A stretch of 32,399 nt of DNA from Candidatus Omnitrophota bacterium. GTDB lineage: Bacteria; Omnitrophota; Gorgyraeia; JABMSB01. The stretch is from NCBI GenBank assembly GCA_013202205.1, contig JABMSB010000044.1, forward strand, positions 1 through 32,399, in the 5' to 3' direction. The position numbers and the translations under genes are program-made. The notes under the pieces were generated by a model. It had not been told where the DNA came from and did not search any database. It was given only the letters and a program-made list of their open reading frames with translations. Of this stretch, positions 17,411 through 24,579 are shown in pieces. Positions within the stretch are counted from its first letter, which is position 1, and the number at the start of each line of letters is the position of its first letter.

Positions 17411-18346
17411 ATGTCCGAAGGAAAGCCGGTGGTCTATTCAGACGCCTATTATGTGGATATAGGCGATCATGTATTTCCCACTGTCAAATATAAATTGGTA
17501 CGCGCGGATCTCATCAGGAACGGGGATTTAAGCGAGGACGATTTCGTCGCTCCCCGGCCGGCACGGGATGAAGAGATACTATTAGTGCACGAAAGAAGCT
17601 ACCTGGACAAACTAAAGAAAGGGAGCCTTACCCCGGAGGAGGTAGCGGCACTCGAATTGCCTTACTCCAAGGAGCTGGTACGTGCCTCATATCTATGTGT
17701 AGGCGGCACTATATTGGCGTGCGATATAGCGCTTGAGTCAGGAGTAGGCATACACCTGGGAGGCGGATTCCATCACGCGTTTACTGATCACGGCGAAGGT
17801 TTTTGTGTATTCAATGATGTAGCTGTGGGGATAAAGAGGTCGCTTGAGGACGGTAAGATAGATAAGGCTTTGGTAATAGATTGCGACCTACATCAAGGTA
17901 ACGGTACTGCCGCGATATTCAAGGGTGATGAAAGGGTCTTTACATTCTCGATACACCAGCAGAATAATTACCCATTCTTTAAGCCGCCCAGCGATTTAGA
18001 TATCGGCCTACCTGACAGGACGCAGGATAAGCAGTATCTGGATGCGCTTGATAAGAATATACCGAAGACAATAAGCGCGTTTCGTCCCGGGCTTATCATT
18101 TATGTGGCGGGCGCCGATCCATATACGGGGGACAAGATAGGGAATCTAGGCCTTACGATAGAGGGTTTAAAAAAGAGGGACGAGATCATATTTACGCTTG
18201 CCAAGAACTATTCCATACCCATCGCAGTCGTTCTCGCCGGAGGGTATGCTGAAAGGCAGGAAGACACGGTCAAGATACACTATAATACAATAACGACGGT
18301 TTTAAAATTTGCTAAGGAATATTCGAAAAATGGCCAAAGGGTATAA
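17411..18346 (+). CDS. Histone deacetylase family protein (class IV-like)
   Basis: A zinc-dependent deacetylase/amidohydrolase of 311 residues. Active-site signatures are GGGFHHAF (His121-His122), GEGFCVFND, DCDLHQGNGT (metal ligands Asp159 and His161), GADPYTGD with the third ligand Asp236, and LAGGYA. The GADPYxGDxxGxLxLTxxG segment and RDExI following it resemble HDAC11-type (class IV) enzymes more than AcuC. Bacterial members act on acetylated small molecules such as polyamines or on acetyl-lysine proteins; the substrate here is unknown. The 3' end overlaps cutA by 17 bases. A GGAGA ribosome site lies 10 bases before the ATG. Confidence 0.93.
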   Translation: MSEGKPVVYSDAYYVDIGDHVFPTVKYKLVRADLIRNGDLSEDDFVAPRPARDEEILLVHERSYLDKLKKGSLTPEEVAALELPYSKELVRASYLCVGGTILACDIALESGVGIHLGGGFHHAFTDHGEGFCVFNDVAVGIKRSLEDGKIDKALVIDCDLHQGNGTAAIFKGDERVFTFSIHQQNNYPFFKPPSDLDIGLPDRTQDKQYLDALDKNIPKTISAFRPGLIIYVAGADPYTGDKIGNLGLTIEGLKKRDEIIFTLAKNYSIPIAVVLAGGYAERQEDTVKIHYNTITTVLKFAKEYSKNGQRV

Positions 18347-18656
18347 TTATATAGTCATCTTTGTAACTACGCCTTCGATCTCACTGGCGCGAAAGATATC
18401 GAAAACACTCATTTCAAAAAGGTTGGTCGCTTGTTCAAATATAGTCAAAGGGGTCAATTCCATATTCTTTTGGAAAGGAAGAGTGGAGGATTCGAAGGAG
18501 TGCCTGCTAATAATGAAGTCACAAGAAAGGCTTTTTAAGAAAATAGAAAAAGAGGTGCGCCGTCTCCACAACTATGAAGTGCCTGAGGTGATAGCTATCC
18601 CTATAGTAGATGGCTCAAAACCCTATTTGGATTGGGTCAAGGAGACGCTTGTCTAA
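18330..18656 (+). CDS. cutA: CutA divalent-ion tolerance family protein
   Basis: A 108-residue CutA1-like protein, a PII-like trimer. The signature region reads FVTTPS, RLVACSNIVKGVNSIFFWKGRVEDSKECLLIMKS, then YEVPEVIAIPI near the C-terminus. The ATG at 18330 gives the normal length; the frame is open slightly upstream to a TTG. Gene start lies inside the HDAC gene and its stop overlaps the next start by one base (TAATG). CutA was first linked to copper tolerance, but its general function remains uncertain. Confidence 0.94.
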   Translation: MAKGYNYIVIFVTTPSISLARKISKTLISKRLVACSNIVKGVNSIFFWKGRVEDSKECLLIMKSQERLFKKIEKEVRRLHNYEVPEVIAIPIVDGSKPYLDWVKETLV

Positions 18657-19354
18657 TGCAAAATTCCAGGAATGTTATTATATATTTAATTATTATATCT
18701 GTTATAGGGAGTGCCTTGTACCATTCTTCAAAAAAAGAGGTGGAGGGTAATTCGAATATGAAAAGTGACGAGATGACGATAAATCTAACCAAACCCAAAC
18801 TCGAAGGTGATATGTCACTGGAGGAAACAATACAAAAGAGGCGCTCCGTCCGTTCTTTTTCAGGAGAGGACCTTACCTTGGAGGAGGTCTCACAACTCTG
18901 TTGGGCTGCCCAGGGCATAACCGGTAAGAGGCGACCCTTGCGATCAGCTCCATCGGCCGGCGCACGTTATCCCCTTGAGGTATATCTCATTCAAAAAGGA
19001 GGAACATTCCATTATATACCGGAAGGCCACAAATTAGAGCGCATCTCAGGAGAAGATCTTCGTAGTGAACTGTCTGCCCAGGCACTTGGCCAGTCACCTG
19101 TTAAAGATGCGGCCCTCGACATAGTTATAGCAGCAGTCTATGATCGCGTCAGTTCAAAATATGGAGAACGGGGCAGGCGTTATTCAGATATAGAGGCAGG
19201 CCATGCAGCGCAGAATATACACCTTCAGGCTGTAGCACTTGGGTTGGGTTCAGTGCCGATGGGTGCTTTCGATGATGACGGTGTAAAGGACCTGCTCGGT
19301 TTAGCCGATAATGAAGAACCGATTTATATAATTCCGGTCGGGCATCCAAAATAG
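18656..19354 (+). CDS. Membrane-anchored SagB/ThcOx-type nitroreductase
   Basis: An FMN-dependent oxidoreductase of the nitroreductase superfamily, 232 residues. The N-terminus has a hydrophobic segment (about residues 7-22) without an obvious cleavage site, so the enzyme is probably tethered outside the cytoplasmic membrane. The catalytic domain begins at SLEETIQKRRSVRSFSGEDL and includes the SagB-like APSAGARYPLEVYLI and the terminal YIIPVGHPK. Typical nitroreductases are cytoplasmic; the membrane anchor is odd. The start codon overlaps the cutA stop; its own stop codon lies inside the AGGAGG site of the next gene. Substrate is unknown; SagB proteins oxidise thiazolines in peptide toxins, but no precursor or SagC/D is seen here. 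Confidence 0.86.
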   Translation: MQNSRNVIIYLIIISVIGSALYHSSKKEVEGNSNMKSDEMTINLTKPKLEGDMSLEETIQKRRSVRSFSGEDLTLEEVSQLCWAAQGITGKRRPLRSAPSAGARYPLEVYLIQKGGTFHYIPEGHKLERISGEDLRSELSAQALGQSPVKDAALDIVIAAVYDRVSSKYGERGRRYSDIEAGHAAQNIHLQAVALGLGSVPMGAFDDDGVKDLLGLADNEEPIYIIPVGHPK

Positions 19355-19364
19355 GAGGATAACA

Positions 19365-20261
19365 ATGATAAAAAAATACATCCACGCCTTCACCCTCATA
19401 GAGATACTCGTCTCACTCGCGATAATCGGGATAGTTTTAGCCCTTATCATGCCGGGTGTCCGGTCTGTACGATGCAATGCCCAAGTAGTCAAATGTATAT
19501 CGAATCTTAGGCAGCTTGGGCTGTCCTGTATTATGTATGAGCAGGATTATGATGCACTGCCAGGTGCTCTCTCGAACTTAACCCCCTATAGCGAGAATAG
19601 GTATGTACAGAAAAAGGATCTTAGGTCGGATAAAGAGGTTTTTGATCACATCTTTGCTTTAAAGAAGGCCCATGCAGTCTACTCGCCTTTAGGGCCGTAC
19701 TACCAGAACGTTACCCAGATACTGAAGTGCCCCGCCGCGCCCGATCTCGAAGTAGGATATGCTTTAAATAGTTATGTTGTCGGAAAGTCGATAAAGGAAC
19801 TTCAGAATATGGATCTTATGCTCATGGCAGACTCAAGCAGCGACCTTATATCGGCTGTAGAACATATAGATTTCAGGCATTGCAGCAAGCAGAGGGCCAA
19901 TGCCGTGACCCTCAGAGGTGTGGCTAGTACGTATTCTGAGGAGAAGAGCTGGGAAATATGGATAGATCCGGACGAGGTCCCGGAAGAGCCATGGGGTGGT
20001 AGTTGGTTTTTTGAAGCCGAGCCTGGCTATGAAGCTGATAATCCACCATCTTACAAGGGGAAGCCCGGAGAAGAGATAGAAAGCTACGGCCATGAAGGTG
20101 ACTACCGAGGACGGTGGATCTGGGTAGAAGATGAGCTACCTCCGGAAGGTGGACCACCTCCGGAAGACGAACCACCCCCGGGAGACGAACCACCACCCGG
20201 AGAAGAACCACCGCCTGGGGATGAAGAGCCGCCGCCTGAAGATGAACCATTTCCTGAATAG
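19365..20261 (+). CDS. Type IV pilin-like / pseudopilin with acidic Pro-rich tail, paralogue 1
   Basis: A 298-residue exported fibre-subunit-like protein. Residues 1-8 are a leader and Ala8-Phe9 the prepilin-peptidase site before FTLIEILVSLAIIGIVLALIMP; Glu13 is the conserved Glu5. The -1 residue is Ala rather than the usual Gly. The next part (CISNLRQLGLSCIMYEQDYDALPG, GPYYQ, LKCPAAPDLEVGYALNSYV) is like the PVC pseudopilins with an H-X9-DG ending, but here the Asp-Gly is lost (FRHC...RAN). A unique C-terminal extension ends with P-P-P-(E/G)-(D/E)-E repeats. AGGAGG lies 6 bases before the ATG. It is followed by a close paralogue. Function may be surface display rather than pilus assembly; that is inference. 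Confidence 0.86.
   Translation: MIKKYIHAFTLIEILVSLAIIGIVLALIMPGVRSVRCNAQVVKCISNLRQLGLSCIMYEQDYDALPGALSNLTPYSENRYVQKKDLRSDKEVFDHIFALKKAHAVYSPLGPYYQNVTQILKCPAAPDLEVGYALNSYVVGKSIKELQNMDLMLMADSSSDLISAVEHIDFRHCSKQRANAVTLRGVASTYSEEKSWEIWIDPDEVPEEPWGGSWFFEAEPGYEADNPPSYKGKPGEEIESYGHEGDYRGRWIWVEDELPPEGGPPPEDEPPPGDEPPPGEEPPPGDEEPPPEDEPFPE
20154..20258 (+). repeat. 18-base tandem repeat encoding PPP(E/G)(D/E)E
   Basis: About five imperfect copies of an 18-base unit lie in the 3' end of pseudopilin paralogue 1, encoding PPPEDE, PPPGDE, PPPGEE, PPPGDE(E) and PPPEDE. Such minisatellite-like DNA can change length by slippage, altering the tail of the protein. One copy carries an extra GAG codon. Confidence 0.85.
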
Positions 20262-20285
20262 TAGGATTTTTTAAAGGAGAAGAAT

Positions 20286-21326
20286 ATGGCCAAAAGGATC
20301 TATGCAAAAAAGTCCATCCGCTCTTTTACCCTCATAGAGATACTCGTCTCCCTTGCCATAATAGGCATAGTGGTAGCTCTAATAATACCGGGTGTTCAAT
20401 CTGTGCGGTGTAATGCCCAAGTAGTCAAATGTATTTCGAATCTTAGGCAGTTAGGGTTGTCCTGCATTATGTATGAGCAGGATTACGATGCGCTCCCGGG
20501 CAGCCTTGCAGAGGTGATGCCATATAAAAAATCCCGATATGCTGAATCTTCCGATCATTCACTTGAGCATTCATTTGCCATCAAATCGGCCCATGCGCAA
20601 TACCTCGGCCCTTACTACCAGGATAACAGAGAGATTCTCAAATGCCCTGCTGCCCCCGACCTTGATGTGGGGTACGCGCTCAACAGCTATGTCAGAGGAG
20701 TGCCAACCAGGGATCTTAAAGGCATCCTGCTCATGGCAGATTCCGACCTCAATGACACAAACAAATTTATAACAACGATTGAAGACCTCGGTTTTAGGCA
20801 TTGCAAGAAACGCCGGGCCAATCTCATAGGTGCGAACTTAGAGACGAAGTCGGTAACAAAGGAAGAGGGGGGTATAAATATAAAGTTCGTCCGGGGCAAA
20901 TACGGTCATTGGGTGTATGAGATAAAGGATGAAATTTTGTACGGAGGTCCACCGATGCACCCGGGGTACCCTCAAGATTACGAACCCAATCCGGGCGAAG
21001 ACCCGCCGGGTCCGAACGGATCCGGGGAGTTCGGAGCCGAAGTTTCGTGGAGTATACCCACTTACAATGGACCGTTTCAAGCGCAATATGTAGATACTCA
21101 TTGGAATATCTACGGCGTATGGCACTACACCCAGACCAAAACTGCTCCCTGGGATGGCCCTGACTGGGGGAAGCCAGAAGGGCCCATGCCGGGACCGGAG
21201 GTACCTCTGGGAGGTGAGATACCGCCAGGCGATGAAGCGCAACCGTATTATGAAGAACCGCCCTATGAACAGCCTGGAGGCGAAGAGATTCCTCCTTATA
21301 GCGAAGAACCACCAATTGAATTATAG
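20286..21326 (+). CDS. Type IV pilin-like / pseudopilin, paralogue 2
   Basis: A 346-residue paralogue of the preceding gene. The N-terminal leader is longer (13 residues) and the putative processing site is Ser13-Phe14 (RS|FTLIE), with Glu18 as the conserved Glu. From FTLIE through LPG it is nearly the same as paralogue 1, also at DNA level; GPYYQ, LKCPAAPDLDVGYALNSYV and FRHC...RAN are kept. The Asp-Gly of the H-X9-DG motif is again missing. The C-terminal 165 residues differ: an aromatic/Gly/Pro-rich stretch (SWSIPTYNG, WHYTQTK) ends in an acidic Pro-rich tail. AAGGAGA 5 bases upstream sets the start. The gap from the first paralogue is only 24 bases, so they are probably co-transcribed. 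Confidence 0.86.
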   Translation: MAKRIYAKKSIRSFTLIEILVSLAIIGIVVALIIPGVQSVRCNAQVVKCISNLRQLGLSCIMYEQDYDALPGSLAEVMPYKKSRYAESSDHSLEHSFAIKSAHAQYLGPYYQDNREILKCPAAPDLDVGYALNSYVRGVPTRDLKGILLMADSDLNDTNKFITTIEDLGFRHCKKRRANLIGANLETKSVTKEEGGINIKFVRGKYGHWVYEIKDEILYGGPPMHPGYPQDYEPNPGEDPPGPNGSGEFGAEVSWSIPTYNGPFQAQYVDTHWNIYGVWHYTQTKTAPWDGPDWGKPEGPMPGPEVPLGGEIPPGDEAQPYYEEPPYEQPGGEEIPPYSEEPPIEL

Positions 21327-21357
21327 AGAATTACAGGGAGATAATGTATAACCGCTT

Positions 21358-21433
21358 GGGGCAGTAGCTCAGTTGGGAGAGCACCACGTTCGCAACGTGG
21401 GGGTCGTGGGTTCGAATCCCATCTGCTCCACCA
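21358..21433 (+). tRNA. tRNA-Ala (anticodon CGC), CCA encoded
   Basis: A 76-base cloverleaf: acceptor stem GGGGCAG/CTGCTCC with the G3-U70 wobble that identifies alanine tRNAs, D-arm AGCTCAGTTGGGAGAGC, anticodon arm CCACG-TTCGCAA-CGTGG with anticodon CGC, T-arm with TTCGAAT, discriminator A and encoded CCA. It reads GCG codons. It lies 31 bases after the second pseudopilin. Confidence 0.97.
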
Positions 21434-21443
21434 CAACTATGGA

Positions 21444-21596
21444 GTTCTGCTCGGACCTCTTCTCGCGGGGACGCACATTTTCCCCAGCGAGGAAAATGTG
21501 CTCGGAGGAAACGCTCGCTCACGCCGGGTGCTGTAACAAGGCGCACCGTGCCCGCTCGCGTTTCCTACGCCCCGCTCAAAGAGATCCTCGCAGAAC
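21444..21596 (+). ncRNA. Strongly self-complementary element, possible structured RNA or palindromic repeat
   Basis: This non-coding stretch after tRNA-Ala folds on itself repeatedly. The outer stem is GTTCTGC/GCAGAAC (21444-21450, 21590-21596); next inward GGAxCTCTT/AAGAGxTCC; GCGGGG/CCCCGC (21465-21470, 21570-21575); a side hairpin GCACATTTTCC/GGAAAATGTGC of 11 bp (21473-21483, 21491-21501); then AGGAAACGC/GCGTTTCCT (21506-21514, 21558-21566) and an inner GGTGC/GCACC. This is far more pairing than expected by chance. Candidates are a novel structured RNA or an inserted palindromic mobile repeat. It does not show SRP RNA, RNase P or tmRNA signature motifs. Strand and promoter are not determined. 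Confidence 0.55.
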
Positions 21597-21615
21597 ATCA
21601 GTAGCTTTACCGCCT

Positions 21616-21637
21616 GGAGTGGGATTCGAACCACTCC
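21616..21637. other. 7-bp hairpin with tRNA T-arm-like sequence in antisense
   Basis: GGAGTGG and CCACTCC flank an 8-base loop GATTCGAA. Read on the minus strand it contains GGTTCGAATCC, the T-arm core of a tRNA, but no acceptor, D or anticodon arm follows, so it is at most a degenerate tRNA-like fragment. Confidence 0.45.
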
Positions 21638-21686
21638 TTAAGAGAAATTATAAAGAAACTAATTTATAACCGGATAAGATTAAAAT

Positions 21687-22235
21687 ATGGTGGAGTTGTT
21701 GACAGAGAAGCAGAAGAAGAGATTGCTGGAGATAGCCAGGCAGACCATAGAGGCCTATGTACGTACCGGTGAGCGTTTGGATTTTGAAGAGGGTGATCCC
21801 GCGCTCCTTGAGGAAAAGGGCGCTTTTGTAACCCTCCATTTACATAAAGATCTGCGTGGTTGCATAGGCAATATAATAGGCCAGGGGCCGCTATACCTCA
21901 CTGTAAGGGATATGGCTATTGCTTCTGCCACAGAAGATCCTCGATTTTCTCCTGTGAAGGAATCAGAATTAAATGATATAGATATAGAGATATCAGTTCT
22001 CTCGATACCCAGCAAGACCACAGATCCCGAAACGATCCAGATGGGCAAGCATGGTGTAATTGTGAGGCAGGGGCTTAGGGGTGGCGTCTATCTCCCGCAG
22101 GTTGCGACTGAGACGGGTTGGTCAAGAGATGAATTTCTTACGAGTCTTTGCGCCCAAAAGGCAGGTTTGGCGCCTGACGCCTGGAAGAAGGGCGCAGAAT
22201 TGGAAATATTTACAGCAGAGGTCTTCAGTGAGTAG
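21687..22235 (+). CDS. AMMECR1 family (AmmeMemoRadiSam system protein A)
   Basis: A 182-residue AMMECR1-domain protein. The conserved LRGCIG motif lies at residues 56-61, preceded by GAFVTLH and followed by DPRFSPVKESEL, IEISVLS, GKHGVIVRQGLRGGVYLPQVATETGWSRDEFL. In many bacteria this protein is encoded with Memo (system B) and a radical SAM enzyme; neither partner is visible here. Its biochemical role is uncertain. The ATG has no clear ribosome site. The 3' end overlaps rsmE by 8 bases. The upstream gap holds the structured element. Confidence 0.93.
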   Translation: MVELLTEKQKKRLLEIARQTIEAYVRTGERLDFEEGDPALLEEKGAFVTLHLHKDLRGCIGNIIGQGPLYLTVRDMAIASATEDPRFSPVKESELNDIDIEISVLSIPSKTTDPETIQMGKHGVIVRQGLRGGVYLPQVATETGWSRDEFLTSLCAQKAGLAPDAWKKGAELEIFTAEVFSE

Positions 22236-22968
22236 GTTCTATGTACCACCGGAATCGATCCGGAAAGATAGAGCAATCATTGAGGGCGAGGAAGCCCACC
22301 ACATAGCTGATGTGATGCGTCTTGGCAAGGGCGATGCGGTTACCTTCTTTGACGGGACAGGGAAAGAGTATGCCGGCGAGATAACAAGTTGTGGAAAAGG
22401 CAAGGTGGAAGTGAAGATAAAGAATGTTATCGCCGCAAAAGAGGAAGGTCCAAAGATTACACTGATTCAGGCGATCCCCAAGAAAGACCTGATGGATGAC
22501 ATTGTCAAGAAAACAACTGAGCTCGGTGTTGCCAGGATCATACCCGTTATTACAAAAAGGACCGTAGTCCGTTTCAATGATAAAAAACGTCTCCTGCGCA
22601 GGGAGAGGTGGGAGAAGATCGCGAAAGAAGCCGCAAAGCAATGCGGCCGTATGATCTTACCGGCTATTAGTCATATATGTAAGTTTGAAGAGGTATTCGA
22701 GGAGCTGGGGGCAGTCGATCTCGGTCTTATACCCTGCCTGGCTGAGAGTGCGATACCAATAAAGGAGGCGATAAAGAGATTTGATGGTGGTCCGATAGCG
22801 GTTATGATCGGGCCTGAGGGCGATTTTACAAACGATGAGATAAGGATGGCTGAGAGATCAGGTTTTAAGCCGATCTCTTTGGGCAAGAGGGTACTGCGGT
22901 GTGATACGGCATCCCTCGCCGTGTTATCTATACTTAACTACGAAACGACCGAACGGAAAGGCTCATGA
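22228..22968 (+). CDS. rsmE: 16S rRNA (uracil1498-N3)-methyltransferase
   Basis: Methylates U1498 in 16S rRNA with S-adenosylmethionine. The GTG start at 22228 gives VSRFYVPPE, matching the usual MxRFYVPP family start, and has AGAGG 7 bases upstream; a longer in-frame reading to 22081 has no family similarity. The 246-residue protein has EEAHHIADVMR near the N-terminus, LIQAIPKKDLMDDIVKKTTELGV, and the trefoil-knot SAM site MIGPEGDFTNDE and LGKRVLRCDTASLAVLS (family consensus LRxETA, here CDTA). It overlaps both neighbours (AMMECR1 and the glycosyltransferase, ATGA). Confidence 0.95.
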   Translation: MSRFYVPPESIRKDRAIIEGEEAHHIADVMRLGKGDAVTFFDGTGKEYAGEITSCGKGKVEVKIKNVIAAKEEGPKITLIQAIPKKDLMDDIVKKTTELGVARIIPVITKRTVVRFNDKKRLLRRERWEKIAKEAAKQCGRMILPAISHICKFEEVFEELGAVDLGLIPCLAESAIPIKEAIKRFDGGPIAVMIGPEGDFTNDEIRMAERSGFKPISLGKRVLRCDTASLAVLSILNYETTERKGS

Positions 22969-24500
22969 GCCGCGATCCAAAATCGACTATTCTTCAGACA
23001 GATGAACCGGTATTATTTTATCGAGCCCTGCTCATTATCATATTGGCTATTGCGGCGGTGATAAGATTTAAAGATTGCGTTTTGCCATATACCTGGTCCG
23101 ATGAGGCGCTCTATTTGTGGTGCGGCCAGAGGATTCTCCAAAATCCACTTTTATTGATGAGTAAGGAAGTAATACAGTACCACCCGCCGCTTCTGCCGAT
23201 ACTTATAGCAATCTCTAATATATATTTTGGCGCCAATCTCGCCACGCACTTAACAGGACCAACCTTCGGAGTCATCGGTGTATTTTTGGTTTACCTGCTT
23301 GGCGCTAGGTTAGAGAGCAGATTCGTCGGACTTGCAGCCGCAGCATTTTTGGCATTCGACATCTTTCATATAGAATACAGCAGGCGCATCTTGACGGATG
23401 TACCAATGACAACCATGATGCTCTTTTTTGCATATTCTTTGGTGCGCTGGACTGCAGATGGCAGGCGTAGATGGCTAGTCATCTCAGATATAAGCGGTCT
23501 CCTGGCCATCATGCTAAAGTGGAGTGGCGCGATACTCCTTCCTTTTTTAATACTTTTTCATATCGCCATCGGTCTTTTACGTAAGGATTCTAAGAATATA
23601 ATTGCTAACATATTCTTCAACTGTAGATTTACGATTCTTTTTATAATCCTTCTTCTACTCAACAATTTTCTAAAGATGCGATCGTTGCTTCCTGATACCA
23701 CAGCCATTGGTGGATTTTTAGTTACTGGATCACCCCTCTTATATTTAGAACTATTTACAAGATCTCCATATTATCCAAATAGTTATTTTCTGATCTTCTT
23801 TCTGGTCGGTCTTATAGTTATTCTCACCGGCCGCAAAAAGGAAAATATGGTTATGTACTTAGGTTGGCTTGCCGTATTCTTTGTGATTATAGCAGCTGCT
23901 AAGGAGAGAGACCCTAGATATATCCTTCCTATAATACCTTTTGTGGGTTTAATATCTGCCATTGGGCTGGAGGGGGTATTGGTCAGGGCTCCAAAATTGC
24001 ACAAGATAAAAGTCCTACCAATCCTTTTAATAGTACTCTTCATTTTTGATAATTTCAGGGTTTACCCGGTGAAGATGACATGGCTTAAACCCGTCGAGCG
24101 CATAGGTACCGATTTCAGAGATGCGGGCGATTGGATAAAGACGCATATTGATGAAAACAGCACAATTATAGCATCAGACTATAGAACGATACGGCTGTAT
24201 TCCGGTATAAATTTAGAGGAATTTGGCGGACAGATAATCCGGATGGAAGATTTTACAGAACTACGCGATTTCGAAAACTATGTAAACCAGACAAGACAAA
24301 AAAATGATATCTTTTTGCAGGTAGACGTCTATAATCCTATGCAACCCAAGTGGATATTTCCCGCAGAGCCGCGCAAGATCCAGCGGCTTTACAAAATGGG
24401 ATTTGAACCCGTCTATACTGGATTTGAAGAAGGGACAGAAAGGGAGGGGCAGGGACGCGCATCTCTCTTTATATTTCATGCGAAAAAGATGCGCCTGTAG
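22965..24500 (+). CDS. GT39/ArnT-like membrane glycosyltransferase
   Basis: An integral membrane glycosyltransferase that likely uses a polyprenyl-phosphate sugar donor, 511 residues with about ten hydrophobic helices. The first loop has the catalytic-type Asp-Glu in TWSDEALY (Asp46-Glu47) and a following YHPPLLPIL, typical of GT39/GT83 enzymes; SRRILTDVPMTTMMLFFAYS is also family-like. The C-terminal 130 residues are soluble. Acceptor (protein, lipid A-like glycolipid or other) is unknown. The start overlaps rsmE; its last codons, including the TAG stop, lie inside the downstream tRNA-Arg gene, a 10-base overlap. Confidence 0.86.
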   Translation: MSRDPKSTILQTDEPVLFYRALLIIILAIAAVIRFKDCVLPYTWSDEALYLWCGQRILQNPLLLMSKEVIQYHPPLLPILIAISNIYFGANLATHLTGPTFGVIGVFLVYLLGARLESRFVGLAAAAFLAFDIFHIEYSRRILTDVPMTTMMLFFAYSLVRWTADGRRRWLVISDISGLLAIMLKWSGAILLPFLILFHIAIGLLRKDSKNIIANIFFNCRFTILFIILLLLNNFLKMRSLLPDTTAIGGFLVTGSPLLYLELFTRSPYYPNSYFLIFFLVGLIVILTGRKKENMVMYLGWLAVFFVIIAAAKERDPRYILPIIPFVGLISAIGLEGVLVRAPKLHKIKVLPILLIVLFIFDNFRVYPVKMTWLKPVERIGTDFRDAGDWIKTHIDENSTIIASDYRTIRLYSGINLEEFGGQIIRMEDFTELRDFENYVNQTRQKNDIFLQVDVYNPMQPKWIFPAEPRKIQRLYKMGFEPVYTGFEEGTEREGQGRASLFIFHAKKMRL

Positions 24501-24567
24501 CTCAGTTGGATAGAGCACCAGTTTCCGAAGCTGGGTGTCGGGTGTTCGAGTCACCCCGGGCGCGCCA
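24491..24567 (+). tRNA. tRNA-Arg (anticodon CCG), CCA encoded
   Basis: A 77-base cloverleaf with acceptor GCGCCTG/CGGGCGC, D-arm AGCTCAGTTGGATAGAGC, anticodon arm CCAGT-TTCCGAA-GCTGG with anticodon CCG (reads CGG), T-arm GGGTG-TTCGAGT-CACCC, discriminator G and encoded CCA. Bases 8-10 (TAG) serve as the stop codon of the upstream glycosyltransferase gene. Confidence 0.96.
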
Positions 24568-24579
24568 ATTAAAGGTTTT

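Noticed and set aside
18309-18329. TTG start for cutA at 18309
   Set aside because: The ATG at 18330 gives the usual CutA length and N-terminus; the extra seven residues have no family match.
21331-21546. Minus-strand reading frame with GADGIRTHDPHVANVV
   Set aside because: It is the antisense translation of the tRNA-Ala gene, a well-known type of false protein call.
21444-21637. SRP RNA, RNase P RNA or tmRNA in the structured stretch after tRNA-Ala
   Set aside because: None of the conserved signature sequences (the SRP GGAAGGAAGC apical loop, RNase P GAGGAAAGTCC, tmRNA ends) is present, and the size does not fit RNase P or tmRNA.
21373-21669. Plus-strand 98-codon frame after tRNA-Ala, ending PGVGFEPLLKRN
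   Set aside because: It starts inside the tRNA and runs through the structured element; composition and the GVGFEP ending are typical of translated tRNA-like or palindromic DNA, and it has no ribosome site.
24261-24554. Minus-strand reading frame starting MTRTPDTQLRKLVLYP
   Set aside because: Antisense translation of tRNA-Arg running into the opposite strand of the glycosyltransferase gene; no family similarity.
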